Source: Rhizobium sp. CCGE 510 (lineage in GTDB: Bacteria; Pseudomonadota; Alphaproteobacteria; Rhizobiales; Rhizobiaceae). Taken from it: a DNA stretch of 64,000 bases. The position numbers and the translations under genes are program-made. Below, in pieces: positions 8,884 to 17,944 of the stretch; the stretch's first letter is position 1, and every line of letters begins with the position of its first letter. Where the stretch lies: the NCBI RefSeq assembly GCF_000292525.1, contig NZ_AEYF01000002.1, forward strand, positions 62,001-126,000, read 5' to 3'. Below the pieces are notes generated by a model. That model made no database searches. It was not told the origin of the DNA and saw only the letters and a program-made list of their open reading frames with translations.

Positions 8884-11841
8884 TCAGACCTTCCCGAGAT
8901 CCAGGAATATTTTTCTGACGGCCTTTGAAAGCCGCTTCACTTCCACTTCCAGCGTCTTGATGTCTGGGCAATCTCCGGCGCGGCAAACGAGTTCGAGGAG
9001 ACCTGATGGTGCGTCCGTGGGATCGAACAGGCCGTCGATGCATAGGCGGATCAGTTGTGAAAGAGCGGTATAAAGCGCAAAGGCTTCCAGGCATATGTCG
9101 AGATCGGCGGGCGCCATCAGCCGTTCGCCCAGCAGCTTCAGGGTCTCGCCGGTGCTCATCCCGTTCACGGCGATGCCGACGCCCTTGGTTGGGGCGATCA
9201 GCGCCAGGTACTGGGCGATGAATTCGAGGTCGATCACGCCACCGGGGATCAGCTTCAGGTCCCATGGGCCGGCGGGCGGTTTTTCCCTATCGATCAGTTC
9301 GCGCATCTCGGCGACGTCATGCGCCACCTTGGCGATGTCGCGATCGGCCGACAGCACCTCGCGGACGATATGTTCGGCCTCGGCGATGAGGCTCTCATCG
9401 CCTGAGATCAATCGGGCGCGGCTGAGCGCCATATGCTCCCAGGTCCATGCCTCTTCACGCTGGTACTTGCCGAAGGCATTGATGCGGGTGGCGACCGGCC
9501 CCTTGTTGCCGGATGGGCGTAGCCGCATGTCGACCTCATAGAGCACGCCTTCGGCGGTCGGCGCCGAAAAAGCGGCAATCAGCCGCTGGGTGATGCGGGT
9601 GAAGTAACGCGTCGCGTCGAGCGGCTTTTCGCCATCGGATTCGGAAGCGTTGTCGTCATAATCGTAGAGCAGGATCAGATCGATGTCGGAACCGGCCGTC
9701 AGCTCGAAACTGCCGAGCTTACCCATGCCGGCGACAGCGATGCGCCCGCCCGGATAGTCGCCGTGCGCTACCCGCATCTCGCTCACGACTGCCTCGAGTG
9801 CGGCTGCGATAATGAGGTCGGCGAGATGGGTGAAGGCACGTGCGGCCATCTGACCGTTGATCGAGCCGGTCAGCAGTCGAATGCCGATCAGGAAACGCTG
9901 CTCGGCGGCGAAGATGCGCAACCGGTCGAGCACTTCCTCATAATGACGGGCCTGGGCGAGCGAGCCCTTCAGCCGTTCGCCGAGATAATCGCGGGTCGGC
10001 AGCTCGGCCATCAGGCCGGGATCGAGCATGCCGTCGAAAACATGCGGCTTGGCGGCGATCACCTCGGCAAGTCGGGGTGCCGAGGACATGATGTTGACGA
10101 TCAGCGACAATAGCGCCGGATTGCTGCCGAGCAGCGAGAACAGCTGGATGCCGGAGGGAAGGCCCGAAATGAAGCTGTCGAAACGCAGCAGTGCTTCGTC
10201 GGCGCGCTTGCTTTCGCCGAAAACCCGCAAAAGCTCCGGCGCCAGCTCCGTCAGCCTTTCGCGCGCCTCGACCGATTGCGTCGCGCGGTAGCGGCCATAG
10301 TGCCAGGTGCGGATGATGCGGGAAATGTCGGACGGCCTGGTGAAACCGAGTTTCTTCAGCGTCTCCAGCGTATCGGGATCGTCGCTCTGACCGGTGAAGA
10401 CGAGGTTTCCGGTGTCGGTGGAAAGCTTGCTCTCCTGTTCGAAGAGATGGGCATAACGCCGCTCCACCGTCTTCAGCACGCCGACCAGCCGTTCGGAAAA
10501 GCTCGGCGTGTCGGAAAAGCCCATCATGAAGGCAATGCGCTTCAGGTCGACATCCGTCTCCGGCAACAGGTGGGTCTGCTCGTCGCGCACCATCTGGATG
10601 CGGTGCTCGACATCGCGCAGGAACCAGTAGGCCTCCGTCAGCTCGTCACGGGTCTCGGCGTCGATCCATTTCGCCTTGGTCAATTCACCGAGCGTCTCTT
10701 CCGTCGCCCGGCCCCGCAAGGCCGGCATGCGGCCGCCGGCGATCAGCTGTTGGGTCTGGACGAAGAATTCGATCTCGCGGATGCCGCCGCGACCGAGCTT
10801 GACGTTATGGCCTTTGACCGCGATCGCGCCGTGGCCCTTATGGACATGGATCTGCCGCTTGATCGAATGGATATCGGCGATCGCCGCGTAGTCGAGATAT
10901 TTGCGGAAGACGAAAGGGGAAAGCCCGCGCAGGAAATCGCTGCCGGCCACGAGATCGCCGGCCACGGCGCGTGCCTTGATGAAGGCTGCCCGCTCCCAGT
11001 TCTGGCCCCTGCCCTCGTAATAGATCATCGCCGCGTCGATCGTGATCGCCAGCGGCGTCGAGCCGGGATCGGGGCGCAGTCTGAGATCGGTGCGGAAGAC
11101 ATAGCCATCGGCTGTGCGCTCCTGCAGGATGCGCACCAGCCGGCGCATCATCCTGGGGAAGATCTCGATCGCATCATCCGGGTCGGGCACGATGCCTTTC
11201 TCCTCGTCGAAGAAGACGACGAGATCGATATCGGAGGAATAGTTGAGCTCGGAGGCGCCGAGCTTGCCCATGCCGAGCACGATCAGGCCGGAGCCGTCGC
11301 TGGGGGCAGCCGGATTGCGCAGCTTCAACTTTCCGCCCTCATGCGCCGACAGCAGCAGGTGGTCGATTGCGGCGGCGACCGAAGCTTCGGCCAGCGCGCT
11401 CAGCCAGGCCGTCGTCGCCCGCCCGTCGAAAATCCGCGCGAGATCGGCGAGTGCGACGAGGAAGGCCACCTTGCGCTTGATGATGCGCAGCCTGCTCATC
11501 ACCACGGATTCGGCGGGTGCTGTCCCTTCGCCGTTCGGTCGCCAGCAGTGCCGGGCATCGGCGACCAACGCCTCGATCTGCGGCTCCAGCGGCTGGGTGA
11601 TAGCGCCGGCAAGGACGGCCGGGTCGAGATTGGCGATTTCGCGCAGATAAGGCGACAGCGTCAGCGCGGCGGCGATGAAATCGCGCAGCGGGCCTTCCGT
11701 CTTCAGCATCGCAGCCACCGACGGCTCTTGTCTACCGGCCTCCTGAAGATCGGCCATCGCCAGCTTCAGCTCCGTCTGGCTCAGCGGACGCAGCAGCCCT
11801 TCGGCCACATCCTTCAGGCCATGCGTCGGTTTCGTCAGCAT
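8884..11841 (-). CDS. glnE: Bifunctional glutamine synthetase adenylyltransferase/deadenylyltransferase
   Basis: Cytoplasmic regulator of nitrogen assimilation, 985 aa as expected for GlnE. Two nucleotidyltransferase domains are visible. The N-terminal deadenylylating one has SSDIDLVVFFDE near residue 202; the C-terminal adenylylating one has GSDIDLILLYDYD near 718. Each is followed by its helical GlnD/PII-UTase-like bundle. It adenylylates or releases AMP from a tyrosine of glutamine synthetase under PII control. A 137-bp gap separates it from the upstream kinase gene on the same strand. A very long antisense open frame over it is a codon-bias shadow. Confidence 0.97.
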   Translation of the reverse strand: MLTKPTHGLKDVAEGLLRPLSQTELKLAMADLQEAGRQEPSVAAMLKTEGPLRDFIAAALTLSPYLREIANLDPAVLAGAITQPLEPQIEALVADARHCWRPNGEGTAPAESVVMSRLRIIKRKVAFLVALADLARIFDGRATTAWLSALAEASVAAAIDHLLLSAHEGGKLKLRNPAAPSDGSGLIVLGMGKLGASELNYSSDIDLVVFFDEEKGIVPDPDDAIEIFPRMMRRLVRILQERTADGYVFRTDLRLRPDPGSTPLAITIDAAMIYYEGRGQNWERAAFIKARAVAGDLVAGSDFLRGLSPFVFRKYLDYAAIADIHSIKRQIHVHKGHGAIAVKGHNVKLGRGGIREIEFFVQTQQLIAGGRMPALRGRATEETLGELTKAKWIDAETRDELTEAYWFLRDVEHRIQMVRDEQTHLLPETDVDLKRIAFMMGFSDTPSFSERLVGVLKTVERRYAHLFEQESKLSTDTGNLVFTGQSDDPDTLETLKKLGFTRPSDISRIIRTWHYGRYRATQSVEARERLTELAPELLRVFGESKRADEALLRFDSFISGLPSGIQLFSLLGSNPALLSLIVNIMSSAPRLAEVIAAKPHVFDGMLDPGLMAELPTRDYLGERLKGSLAQARHYEEVLDRLRIFAAEQRFLIGIRLLTGSINGQMAARAFTHLADLIIAAALEAVVSEMRVAHGDYPGGRIAVAGMGKLGSFELTAGSDIDLILLYDYDDNASESDGEKPLDATRYFTRITQRLIAAFSAPTAEGVLYEVDMRLRPSGNKGPVATRINAFGKYQREEAWTWEHMALSRARLISGDESLIAEAEHIVREVLSADRDIAKVAHDVAEMRELIDREKPPAGPWDLKLIPGGVIDLEFIAQYLALIAPTKGVGIAVNGMSTGETLKLLGERLMAPADLDICLEAFALYTALSQLIRLCIDGLFDPTDAPSGLLELVCRAGDCPDIKTLEVEVKRLSKAVRKIFLDLGKV

Positions 11842-11978
11842 GCGCTCTCCCTGGCTTTTGAGCGGAAGGAAACGGCCACATGGAATCGCGAACCATCTGC
11901 TTCGATCGGAATTAAACTAGGGTCTTGGCGCCAAACCGCCAATACGCGATTTAGCCGATGGTCATTCGGCAGGAGAGT

Positions 11979-13388
11979 TCAGGCAGCCTTGGCCGGAAAG
12001 ATCATGCTGACGGTCAAGCCGCGCTGCCCTGGCCTGTCGGGATCGGTGTCGGAGAGCTCCAGCCGGCCGTTGTGCAGTTCCATCACCGCTTCCACCAGCG
12101 AAAGCCCGAGCCCCGTGCCGGGCTTCGAACGGCTTTCATCGAGGCGGACGAAGCGCTTCACCACGTCGTCACGCCGTTCGGCGGGAACGCCCGGCCCGTG
12201 GTCGGCCACCGAAAGGCAGATGCCATCCGGGCGGCGGGCAAGCTTCAGCGACACTAAACCCGCCCCTTCAGTATCGGAGGAATATTTGATGGCATTGTCG
12301 AGAAGATTGAAGATTGCCTGGCCGATCAGCTCGCGATTGCCCTGCACCTCGACACCCGGTTCGACGCTGGCGCTGAGGCCGAGCCCGGCTTCCTCGGCCG
12401 CCGGTTCGTAAAGCTCGGCGCTGTCGGAAACGATCGCCGAAAGCTCGACCGGCGACATCTCGGCCGCCACCGATCCGGCCTCGACGCGCGAGATCATCAA
12501 CAGGGCGTTGAAGGTTCGGATCAGTTGGTCCGATTCGGAGATAATGCCTTCGAGCGCTCCCCGCCGCGTCTCGCCATCTGATATATCGAGTGCATCGGCC
12601 GCCTTGTTGCGCAGCCGGGTCAGCGGCGTCTTGAGATCGTGGGCAATATTGTCGGAGACCTGCCGCAGGCCCTCGTTCAGCTTCTCGATGCGCTCCAGCA
12701 TGGTATTCAAAGACATCGACAAGCGGTCGAACTCGTCTCCGGATCCGCCGACCGGCAGGCGTTGCGATAGATCGCCGGCCATGATCTTCTTGCTCGCATC
12801 CGACATGCGGTCGATGCGTTTCAGCGCATTGCGGCCGATGGCGAACCAGATGATGATGGCGCCTAGCCCCATGATCGCCAAGGCCACCATCAGTGCCTGG
12901 CGTACCAGGAGACGAAAACGCTCGGGATCGCCGAGGTCGCGGCCGATCAAAATCCTCAGGCCGTTGTCGAGCACGAAGATATTGGCGATCGCCTTGTGGC
13001 GGCGTTCGACGCCGCTGTCGGTATAGCGCTGATAGATGAATGGCGCGGACGTCCAGCCGATTTCCTCGAAAACACCAGGCTGCACCGAGGCGACGTTGCC
13101 GGCGAGAATATCGCCCGAGGGACCGGCGATGATGTAGAGATTGGCGCCCGGCTGACGGGCGCGCCGCTCCATCGTGCGCAGGAGAAGATTCATGCCGCCA
13201 GTGTCAAAGGCGCGCTGCACCTGCTCCACCTCCTGCTTGACGGCATCGCGGATCTGGCCGGTCAGCAGCCGTTCCGACATCGCCGTCACATAGAAGACGA
13301 GCGTCGCGGCGCAGATGGCAAAAAGCAGGATATAGAGGGCCGAAAGGCGGACTGCGGTGGACTTGAAGAGAACCCTGAAGCGGCTCAT
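11979..13388 (-). CDS. Sensor histidine kinase, OmpR-partner class
   Basis: Inner-membrane kinase of 469 aa. TM1 is about residues 14-33, a periplasmic sensor follows to about 165, then TM2 (LMVALAIMGLGAIIIWF), HAMP, HisKA with NIAHDLKTPLTRLRN, and a HATPase with NLLDNAIKYS, DHGPGVP and GTGLGLSLV. Its ATG overlaps the response-regulator stop (ATGA), so the two are co-translated. Downstream of degP in the same direction, it may sense envelope state. No specific named orthologue is assigned. Confidence 0.92.
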   Translation of the reverse strand: MSRFRVLFKSTAVRLSALYILLFAICAATLVFYVTAMSERLLTGQIRDAVKQEVEQVQRAFDTGGMNLLLRTMERRARQPGANLYIIAGPSGDILAGNVASVQPGVFEEIGWTSAPFIYQRYTDSGVERRHKAIANIFVLDNGLRILIGRDLGDPERFRLLVRQALMVALAIMGLGAIIIWFAIGRNALKRIDRMSDASKKIMAGDLSQRLPVGGSGDEFDRLSMSLNTMLERIEKLNEGLRQVSDNIAHDLKTPLTRLRNKAADALDISDGETRRGALEGIISESDQLIRTFNALLMISRVEAGSVAAEMSPVELSAIVSDSAELYEPAAEEAGLGLSASVEPGVEVQGNRELIGQAIFNLLDNAIKYSSDTEGAGLVSLKLARRPDGICLSVADHGPGVPAERRDDVVKRFVRLDESRSKPGTGLGLSLVEAVMELHNGRLELSDTDPDRPGQRGLTVSMIFPAKAA

Positions 13389-14131
13389 CCCTCGTCCTTA
13401 ATCATGTACCCCGCGCCCCTGATGGTCTTCAGGAGCGGCTGGCTGTAATCCTTCTCGATCTTCGAGCGCAGGCGCGAGACGTGGACGTCGATGACATTGG
13501 TTTGCGGGTCGAAGTGATAATCCCAGACGTTTTCAAGCAGCATGGTGCGGGTCACCACCTGGCCGGCATTCTTCATCAGATATTCGAGCAGGCGGAATTC
13601 GCGCGGCTGCAGCAGGATCTCCTTGCCGCCGCGGCGGACCTCGTGGGAAAGCCGGTCGAGTTCGAGGTCGGCGACACGATAGACGACGTCCTGGTCCGGC
13701 GTGCCCTTGCGGCGGCCGAGCACCTCGACACGGGCCAGCAGCTCGCTGAAGGCATAGGGCTTCGGCAGATAGTCGTCACCGCCGGCACGAAGTCCGGTGA
13801 CGCGGTCATCGACCTGGCCGAGCGCCGAGAGGATGAGGACCGGCGTATGGATCGCCTTGCGGCGCAGCTCGCTGATAACGGAGAGACCGTCGCGGCGCGG
13901 CAGCATACGGTCGATGACGATGACGTCGTAGGTATTTTCCGACCCCATGAACAGGCCGGCCTCGCCGTCGCTGGCGTGATCGGCGACGATGCCCGCCTCG
14001 CGAAAGGCTTTCGTGAGGTAGACCGCGGCTTCGAGATCATCTTCGATGATGAGAATCTTCATGCGGCCGACATTACCCACCGGCTGCGTTTCGGCAAGGC
14101 TCAAAGCATCTTCCTGCGGGGCGGCGCTCAT
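13385..14131 (-). CDS. OmpR/PhoB-family response regulator
   Basis: Two-domain transcription factor. The receiver has the acidic pair in IIEDDLEAA, phospho-Asp in VIVIDRMLP and Lys in YLPKPYAF; a C-terminal winged helix carries VWDYHFDPQTNVIDVHVSRLR. The start at 14131 has an AAGGA ribosome site about 8 bases upstream; an ATG at 14062 (MKILIIEDD) would give the bare family length of about 225 aa, so a 23-residue leader is uncertain. Partner of the overlapping kinase gene. It follows degP after a 77-bp gap with a strong hairpin. Confidence 0.9.
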   Translation of the reverse strand: MSAAPQEDALSLAETQPVGNVGRMKILIIEDDLEAAVYLTKAFREAGIVADHASDGEAGLFMGSENTYDVIVIDRMLPRRDGLSVISELRRKAIHTPVLILSALGQVDDRVTGLRAGGDDYLPKPYAFSELLARVEVLGRRKGTPDQDVVYRVADLELDRLSHEVRRGGKEILLQPREFRLLEYLMKNAGQVVTRTMLLENVWDYHFDPQTNVIDVHVSRLRSKIEKDYSQPLLKTIRGAGYMIKDEG

Positions 14132-14162
14132 GGCGATCATCCTTCAAAAGGTCAGAAGAATT

Positions 14163-14192
14163 GAGCCGCGCGGATTTTCATCCGCACGGCTC
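14163..14192 (-). terminator. Strong hairpin between degP and the response-regulator gene
   Basis: GAGCCGCGCGGAT and ATCCGCACGGCTC (13-bp arms, one mismatch that becomes a G-U wobble in one orientation) with a TTTC loop. In degP's direction it is followed by AATTCTTCT, a weak U-tract. It probably terminates or attenuates degP transcription. Confidence 0.6.
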
Positions 14193-14208
14193 CTGTTTTC
14201 TTGAAGGA

Positions 14209-15792
14209 TCAGCCCTGGCCGTTGATCGGAAGGGCGACGAAGCGGCTTCCTTCTCCGGACTGGATCTGGAAGAGCGCGCGGGTGCGACCGTCCTTCTTGG
14301 CCTGGTTCAGCACCTTGACGACATCGGCGGGGCTGGAGACCTCCTGGTTGTTGACCGAGGTGATCTTTTCACCTTCCTTGATGCCCTTGTCGGCGGCGTC
14401 GGAGTCCGGGTCGATGCCGGTGATCGCCAGGCCCTTGCCATCATCGGAAGGACCGACCGTCAGGCCGAGATCGGCAAGCGCCTTCTCGGAAGCCGGCGCC
14501 TCAGGCTGCTGCGGCTGGCTGTTGTCATCGGCGGACGCATCCTTCTGGTCGGCCGGCAGCGTGCCGAGTTCGACGGTGAGAGGCTGGGCCTTGCCGGCGC
14601 GCCAGACGGAAAGCTCGACCTTGCTGCCCGGCTGCATCGCACCGATGCGGCGGCTGAGGTCGCGCGCATCCTTGATCGTTTCACCGTTCAGCGCCGTGAC
14701 GACGTCGCCGGCCTTCATGCCGGCCTTGTCACCCGGCGATCCGGCCTGCGGGGCGACGACGAGGGCGCCGCTCGGCTCGGAGAGGCCGATGGATTCGGCG
14801 ATGTCCTTGGTCACCGGCTGGATCTGTACACCCAGCCAGCCACGCGAAACCTGGCCGTCCTTCATCAGATCGGCGACGACATCCTTGGCGGTCGAGGCGG
14901 GAATGGCGAAGGCGATACCAACGCTGCCACCCGACGGCGAGAAGATCGCGGTGTTGATGCCGACGACTTCGCCGCTGAGGTTGAAGGTCGGACCGCCGGA
15001 GTTGCCGCGGTTCACGGCGGCATCCACCTGCAGGTAATCGTCATATGGACCGGAACCGATATCGCGGCCGCGGGCCGAGACGATACCGGCCGTGACCGTG
15101 CCGCCGAGGCCGAAGGGGTTGCCGACGGCAACGACCCAGTCACCGACGCGGACGTTATTGTCGTCGGCCCAGTTGACGTAGGTGAACTTCTTGCCCTTGC
15201 CCTCGACCTTCAGCACGGCGAGGTCGGTGCGCGGATCCTTGCCGATCAGCTTGGCATCGAGTTCGGTGCCGTCATTCATGACGGCGACGAAGGCCTGGCC
15301 ATCGGAAACGACGTGGTTGTTGGTGACGATGTAGCCGTCCTCGGAGATAAAGAAGCCGGACCCTTGAGCGACCGGACGCAGACGGCCCTTGCCGCCGGGG
15401 CCATTCGGGCCGCCCGGGCCGTTCTGGCCAAAGCGCCGCTGATGGCCCTGCTGATCATTTGGGTCCTGGCCGCCGAACTGCTTGAAGAAGCGCTTCAGCG
15501 GATGATCATCGGGAAGATCGTCGAAGCCGCGGCCTTCGAGGGAGAAACCGTCATTGTCAGAGACGGGATTGACGCGGTTCTCAACGCGGACGGAAACCAC
15601 GGCCGGCGAAACGGCATCGACAACATTGGCAAAGCTCGGGACAGCAGGTGCTTGAACCTTGACGGCTTCGGCATAAGACCGGGTGATTTCGAGCGGAACG
15701 CCGGTTGCAAGCACAGCGGCTGCGATACCGGCGACGGTAGAAGCCTTGAGCACAGTGGCGAGGGACGGACGTCCGTTGAAATTCTTCAGCAT
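14209..15792 (-). CDS. degP: Periplasmic serine protease/chaperone, DegP/HtrA family
   Basis: Envelope quality-control protease of 527 aa. Signal peptide about residues 1-42; trypsin-like domain with His in TNNHVV (about 159), Asp in DPRTDLAVLK (about 189) and Ser in NRGNSGGP (about 264); two PDZ domains follow (about 300-395 and 430-520). A Q/G/N-rich insert (about 90-130) precedes the protease core, as in other rhizobial DegP. An AAGG ribosome site precedes the ATG. It lies in the conserved order between the cyc operon and the TCS, but here a 10-kb islet separates it from cycL. Confidence 0.95.
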   Translation of the reverse strand: MLKNFNGRPSLATVLKASTVAGIAAAVLATGVPLEITRSYAEAVKVQAPAVPSFANVVDAVSPAVVSVRVENRVNPVSDNDGFSLEGRGFDDLPDDHPLKRFFKQFGGQDPNDQQGHQRRFGQNGPGGPNGPGGKGRLRPVAQGSGFFISEDGYIVTNNHVVSDGQAFVAVMNDGTELDAKLIGKDPRTDLAVLKVEGKGKKFTYVNWADDNNVRVGDWVVAVGNPFGLGGTVTAGIVSARGRDIGSGPYDDYLQVDAAVNRGNSGGPTFNLSGEVVGINTAIFSPSGGSVGIAFAIPASTAKDVVADLMKDGQVSRGWLGVQIQPVTKDIAESIGLSEPSGALVVAPQAGSPGDKAGMKAGDVVTALNGETIKDARDLSRRIGAMQPGSKVELSVWRAGKAQPLTVELGTLPADQKDASADDNSQPQQPEAPASEKALADLGLTVGPSDDGKGLAITGIDPDSDAADKGIKEGEKITSVNNQEVSSPADVVKVLNQAKKDGRTRALFQIQSGEGSRFVALPINGQG

Positions 15793-16144
15793 TGGAGCAC
15801 CTTCTCTTGTTCTTAAATCTTCAGACCGGCGGCGCCGGATCAGTCGATGAATGAAGATATAGGACGTCGCACCTTACTGCGAACTGTCCGGCCAATGAAA
15901 AATTCGTAATGTTTGCGATGTTTGCACGCGTAGAATCGCGATCGGTGGTGGCCGCATTTGACGGGTGACGCGCGACACCATCGCTGCTGCTGGGTCTACG
16001 GATCCGGGACTGTCAGGGATTTCGTGTACAGGCGTGCGGTTGAACATTTGCGCTTACGCCCTTGCGGCCTGCCGCAAAGAGATATCGTGAATTGGGATTT
16101 GGCAATCGCCCATTCCCTTGGCGGCATCTTCCACTTCTTTTCTA

Positions 16145-16480
16145 CCCGCAGCCAGAATTTTGCCCCCTCATTGGTTTCGATCCAAACGCCGAGAATTTCC
16201 TTTGTGCCGTCGCCGCGCACGCCGAGCGCGATATGCACGGCCTTGTCGCGGACATGGCCTTCATCCCTGATCTCGACGCGGAGCGCATCGAAGAACACCA
16301 GCGGATAGACCGGCTCCAGAGGCCGCGACTGCCACGTCGTAACCTCGTCCAGCACCGCATCGGTGACGGCCGAGATCAAGTCAGGCGACACGTCGATCCC
16401 ATAAAGCTCCTGGACATGCCCCACGATCTCACGCGTGCTCATCTCACGCGCATACACCGATCTATGCAGCAGGTCCGGCG
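16145..16480 (-). pseudogene. IS256/mutator-family transposase remnant
   Basis: The minus-strand frame from about 16457 reads YAREMSTREIVGHVQELYGID ... SAVTDAVLDEV, then PLVFFDALRVEIRD and ALGVRGDGTKEILGVW, ending at GAKFWLRV near 16148. This is the central part of IS256-type transposases and keeps the first catalytic Asp (FDAL). The downstream part with the second Asp and Glu is replaced by unrelated sequence, and the N-terminus has no start. About 100 codons of a roughly 400-codon gene remain. It sits exactly where the degP-cyc backbone is interrupted. The rest of 15793-16508 shows no gene. Confidence 0.8.
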
Positions 16481-16508
16481 CACTTAAGGCGCCGAGCCTA
16501 CTTTCGTT

Positions 16509-17480
16509 TCAGGGGATTAGGACCGTCGCCCCTTTCGTCTGCCGACGCTCGAGCAGAGCGTGAAAGATCGGCGCCTCCTGCAGGCGGCCCGTGGAAGAGA
16601 CTTCTGTTCGCAAGCCGCCGCTCAGCAATCGACCGAACAGATCCCCACTTCGCCTTTCCAGTTCTTCGCGGCCGGCGATATAATCGAAAAGAACAGGTCT
16701 ATTGGCGGAAAAAGAACCTGCGGCCAGATCCGAAAAGGAGAAATCGCGGATCATGCCGGATGACTGGCCGAAGCTGACAAACATGCCGAAACGCGCCAGG
16801 CACTTGAGTGAACCACGCCACGTATCATTTCCAACACTATCATAGACGGCGGCGCAGCCCCGGCCTTCGGTCAACTCACTGACCACAGGCATGTAGTCCT
16901 GCTCACTATAGTTGATAACATGATCATAGCCGTGCTCCAGCGCCAGGGCGACCTTCTCGGCGGATCCGGCCGTACCTATGGCACGGGCTCCAAGCGACTT
17001 CAGCCATTGCCCCAAGAGCAGACCAACCCCACCCGCGGCGGCATGGACCAACACCGTGTCCCCCGCTTTCACCGCATAGGACGAGGTCACCAGATATTGC
17101 GCCGTCAGACCTTTCAACAAGACGCCCGCAGCGGTCTGTTCGCTAATGCCTTCAGGAAGATGGATCAGCTTGTTTGCATGCACCACTCGTTCCTCGCGGT
17201 AGGCGCCGTGGTGCATGACATAGGCGACGCGATCACCCGGCTGGAAGCCGGTAACGCCCGGCCCCACCTCTTCGACCACGCCCGCCGCCTCCGCGCCCGG
17301 AATCATTGTCTCTTCCGGCCACGCATAAAGTCCGCTCCGATAATAGATATCCAGAAAGTTCACGCCGATCGCCGTGTGACGAAGTCTGACCTCCCCCTCG
17401 CCCGGCCTGCCCGTCGGGACGTCATGCCAGACCAGCACCTCGGGACCGCCGGGCTGGAAGGCAACGAGACCTTTGCTCAT
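16509..17480 (-). CDS. NADPH:quinone oxidoreductase family protein (zinc-independent MDR)
   Basis: Soluble oxidoreductase of 323 aa in the quinone reductase/zeta-crystallin branch. A GroES-like N-terminal half has PGAEAAGVVEEVG near residue 60; a Rossmann half has VLVHAAAGGVGLLLGQ (about 145-160) for NADPH. The zinc-ligand cysteines of alcohol dehydrogenases are absent. Last gene of the islet 2 unit, six bases after the AhpD-like gene. Likely reduces an activated carbonyl or quinone in the pathway served by the importer; substrate unknown. Confidence 0.88.
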   Translation of the reverse strand: MSKGLVAFQPGGPEVLVWHDVPTGRPGEGEVRLRHTAIGVNFLDIYYRSGLYAWPEETMIPGAEAAGVVEEVGPGVTGFQPGDRVAYVMHHGAYREERVVHANKLIHLPEGISEQTAAGVLLKGLTAQYLVTSSYAVKAGDTVLVHAAAGGVGLLLGQWLKSLGARAIGTAGSAEKVALALEHGYDHVINYSEQDYMPVVSELTEGRGCAAVYDSVGNDTWRGSLKCLARFGMFVSFGQSSGMIRDFSFSDLAAGSFSANRPVLFDYIAGREELERRSGDLFGRLLSGGLRTEVSSTGRLQEAPIFHALLERRQTKGATVLIP

Positions 17481-17486
17481 CGCTTA

Positions 17487-17897
17487 TCAGCTCTTCACGT
17501 CGAAAGCGGCATCGACCGGGATCTGCATCGCAGTGACCAGATGGTTCGTCTGCGCGGCCAGCCCAATGACCGCCAACAGCTCGCCATGCTGTGCGTCGCT
17601 CATACCCTTGGCGCGTGCGGCCGCCGTATGCGAATGAACGCAATATTGGCAGCCATTGGCCGTCGAGACGGCGATGTAGATCATTTCACGCACCAGAGGT
17701 TCGAGCGCGCCGTCGGCCACCATCACGGCCTTCAGCTGCTCCCAGGTCCGTTTCAGCAGTGCAGGATCATTGGCAAGGCCGCGCCAGAAGTTGTTGACGA
17801 AATCGGATTTACGCGTCGCGCGGATATCATCGAAGACCGATTTCACGGCCGGGTTCGACTCCACCTCTGCGTCGGTCAGCAATTTCACGGTTGCCAT
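17487..17897 (-). CDS. AhpD-like carboxymuconolactone decarboxylase family protein
   Basis: Small alpha-helical protein of 136 aa. The core carries Cys83-X-X-Cys86 and His90 (NGCQYCVHSH) preceded by an acidic residue (REMIYIAV), the AhpD-type peroxidase or disulfide-exchange site. Members either reduce peroxides with a thioredoxin-like partner or act on lactones. It is coupled to the quinone reductase gene. In this unit with two SSL propellers a role in lactone or aromatic ring-product metabolism is possible but unproven. Confidence 0.85.
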   Translation of the reverse strand: MATVKLLTDAEVESNPAVKSVFDDIRATRKSDFVNNFWRGLANDPALLKRTWEQLKAVMVADGALEPLVREMIYIAVSTANGCQYCVHSHTAAARAKGMSDAQHGELLAVIGLAAQTNHLVTAMQIPVDAAFDVKS

Positions 17898-17944
17898 CTG
17901 TGTTCTCCCATTCCGCTTTTCTTGGTTTTTCTTGACGGTGCCAG

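Noticed and set aside
10276..12411. Very long antisense open frame over glnE
   Set aside because: It lies opposite a certain gene, is rich in Arg/Gly/Ala/His as expected from GC-rich codon shadow, has no ribosome site and no recognisable domain.
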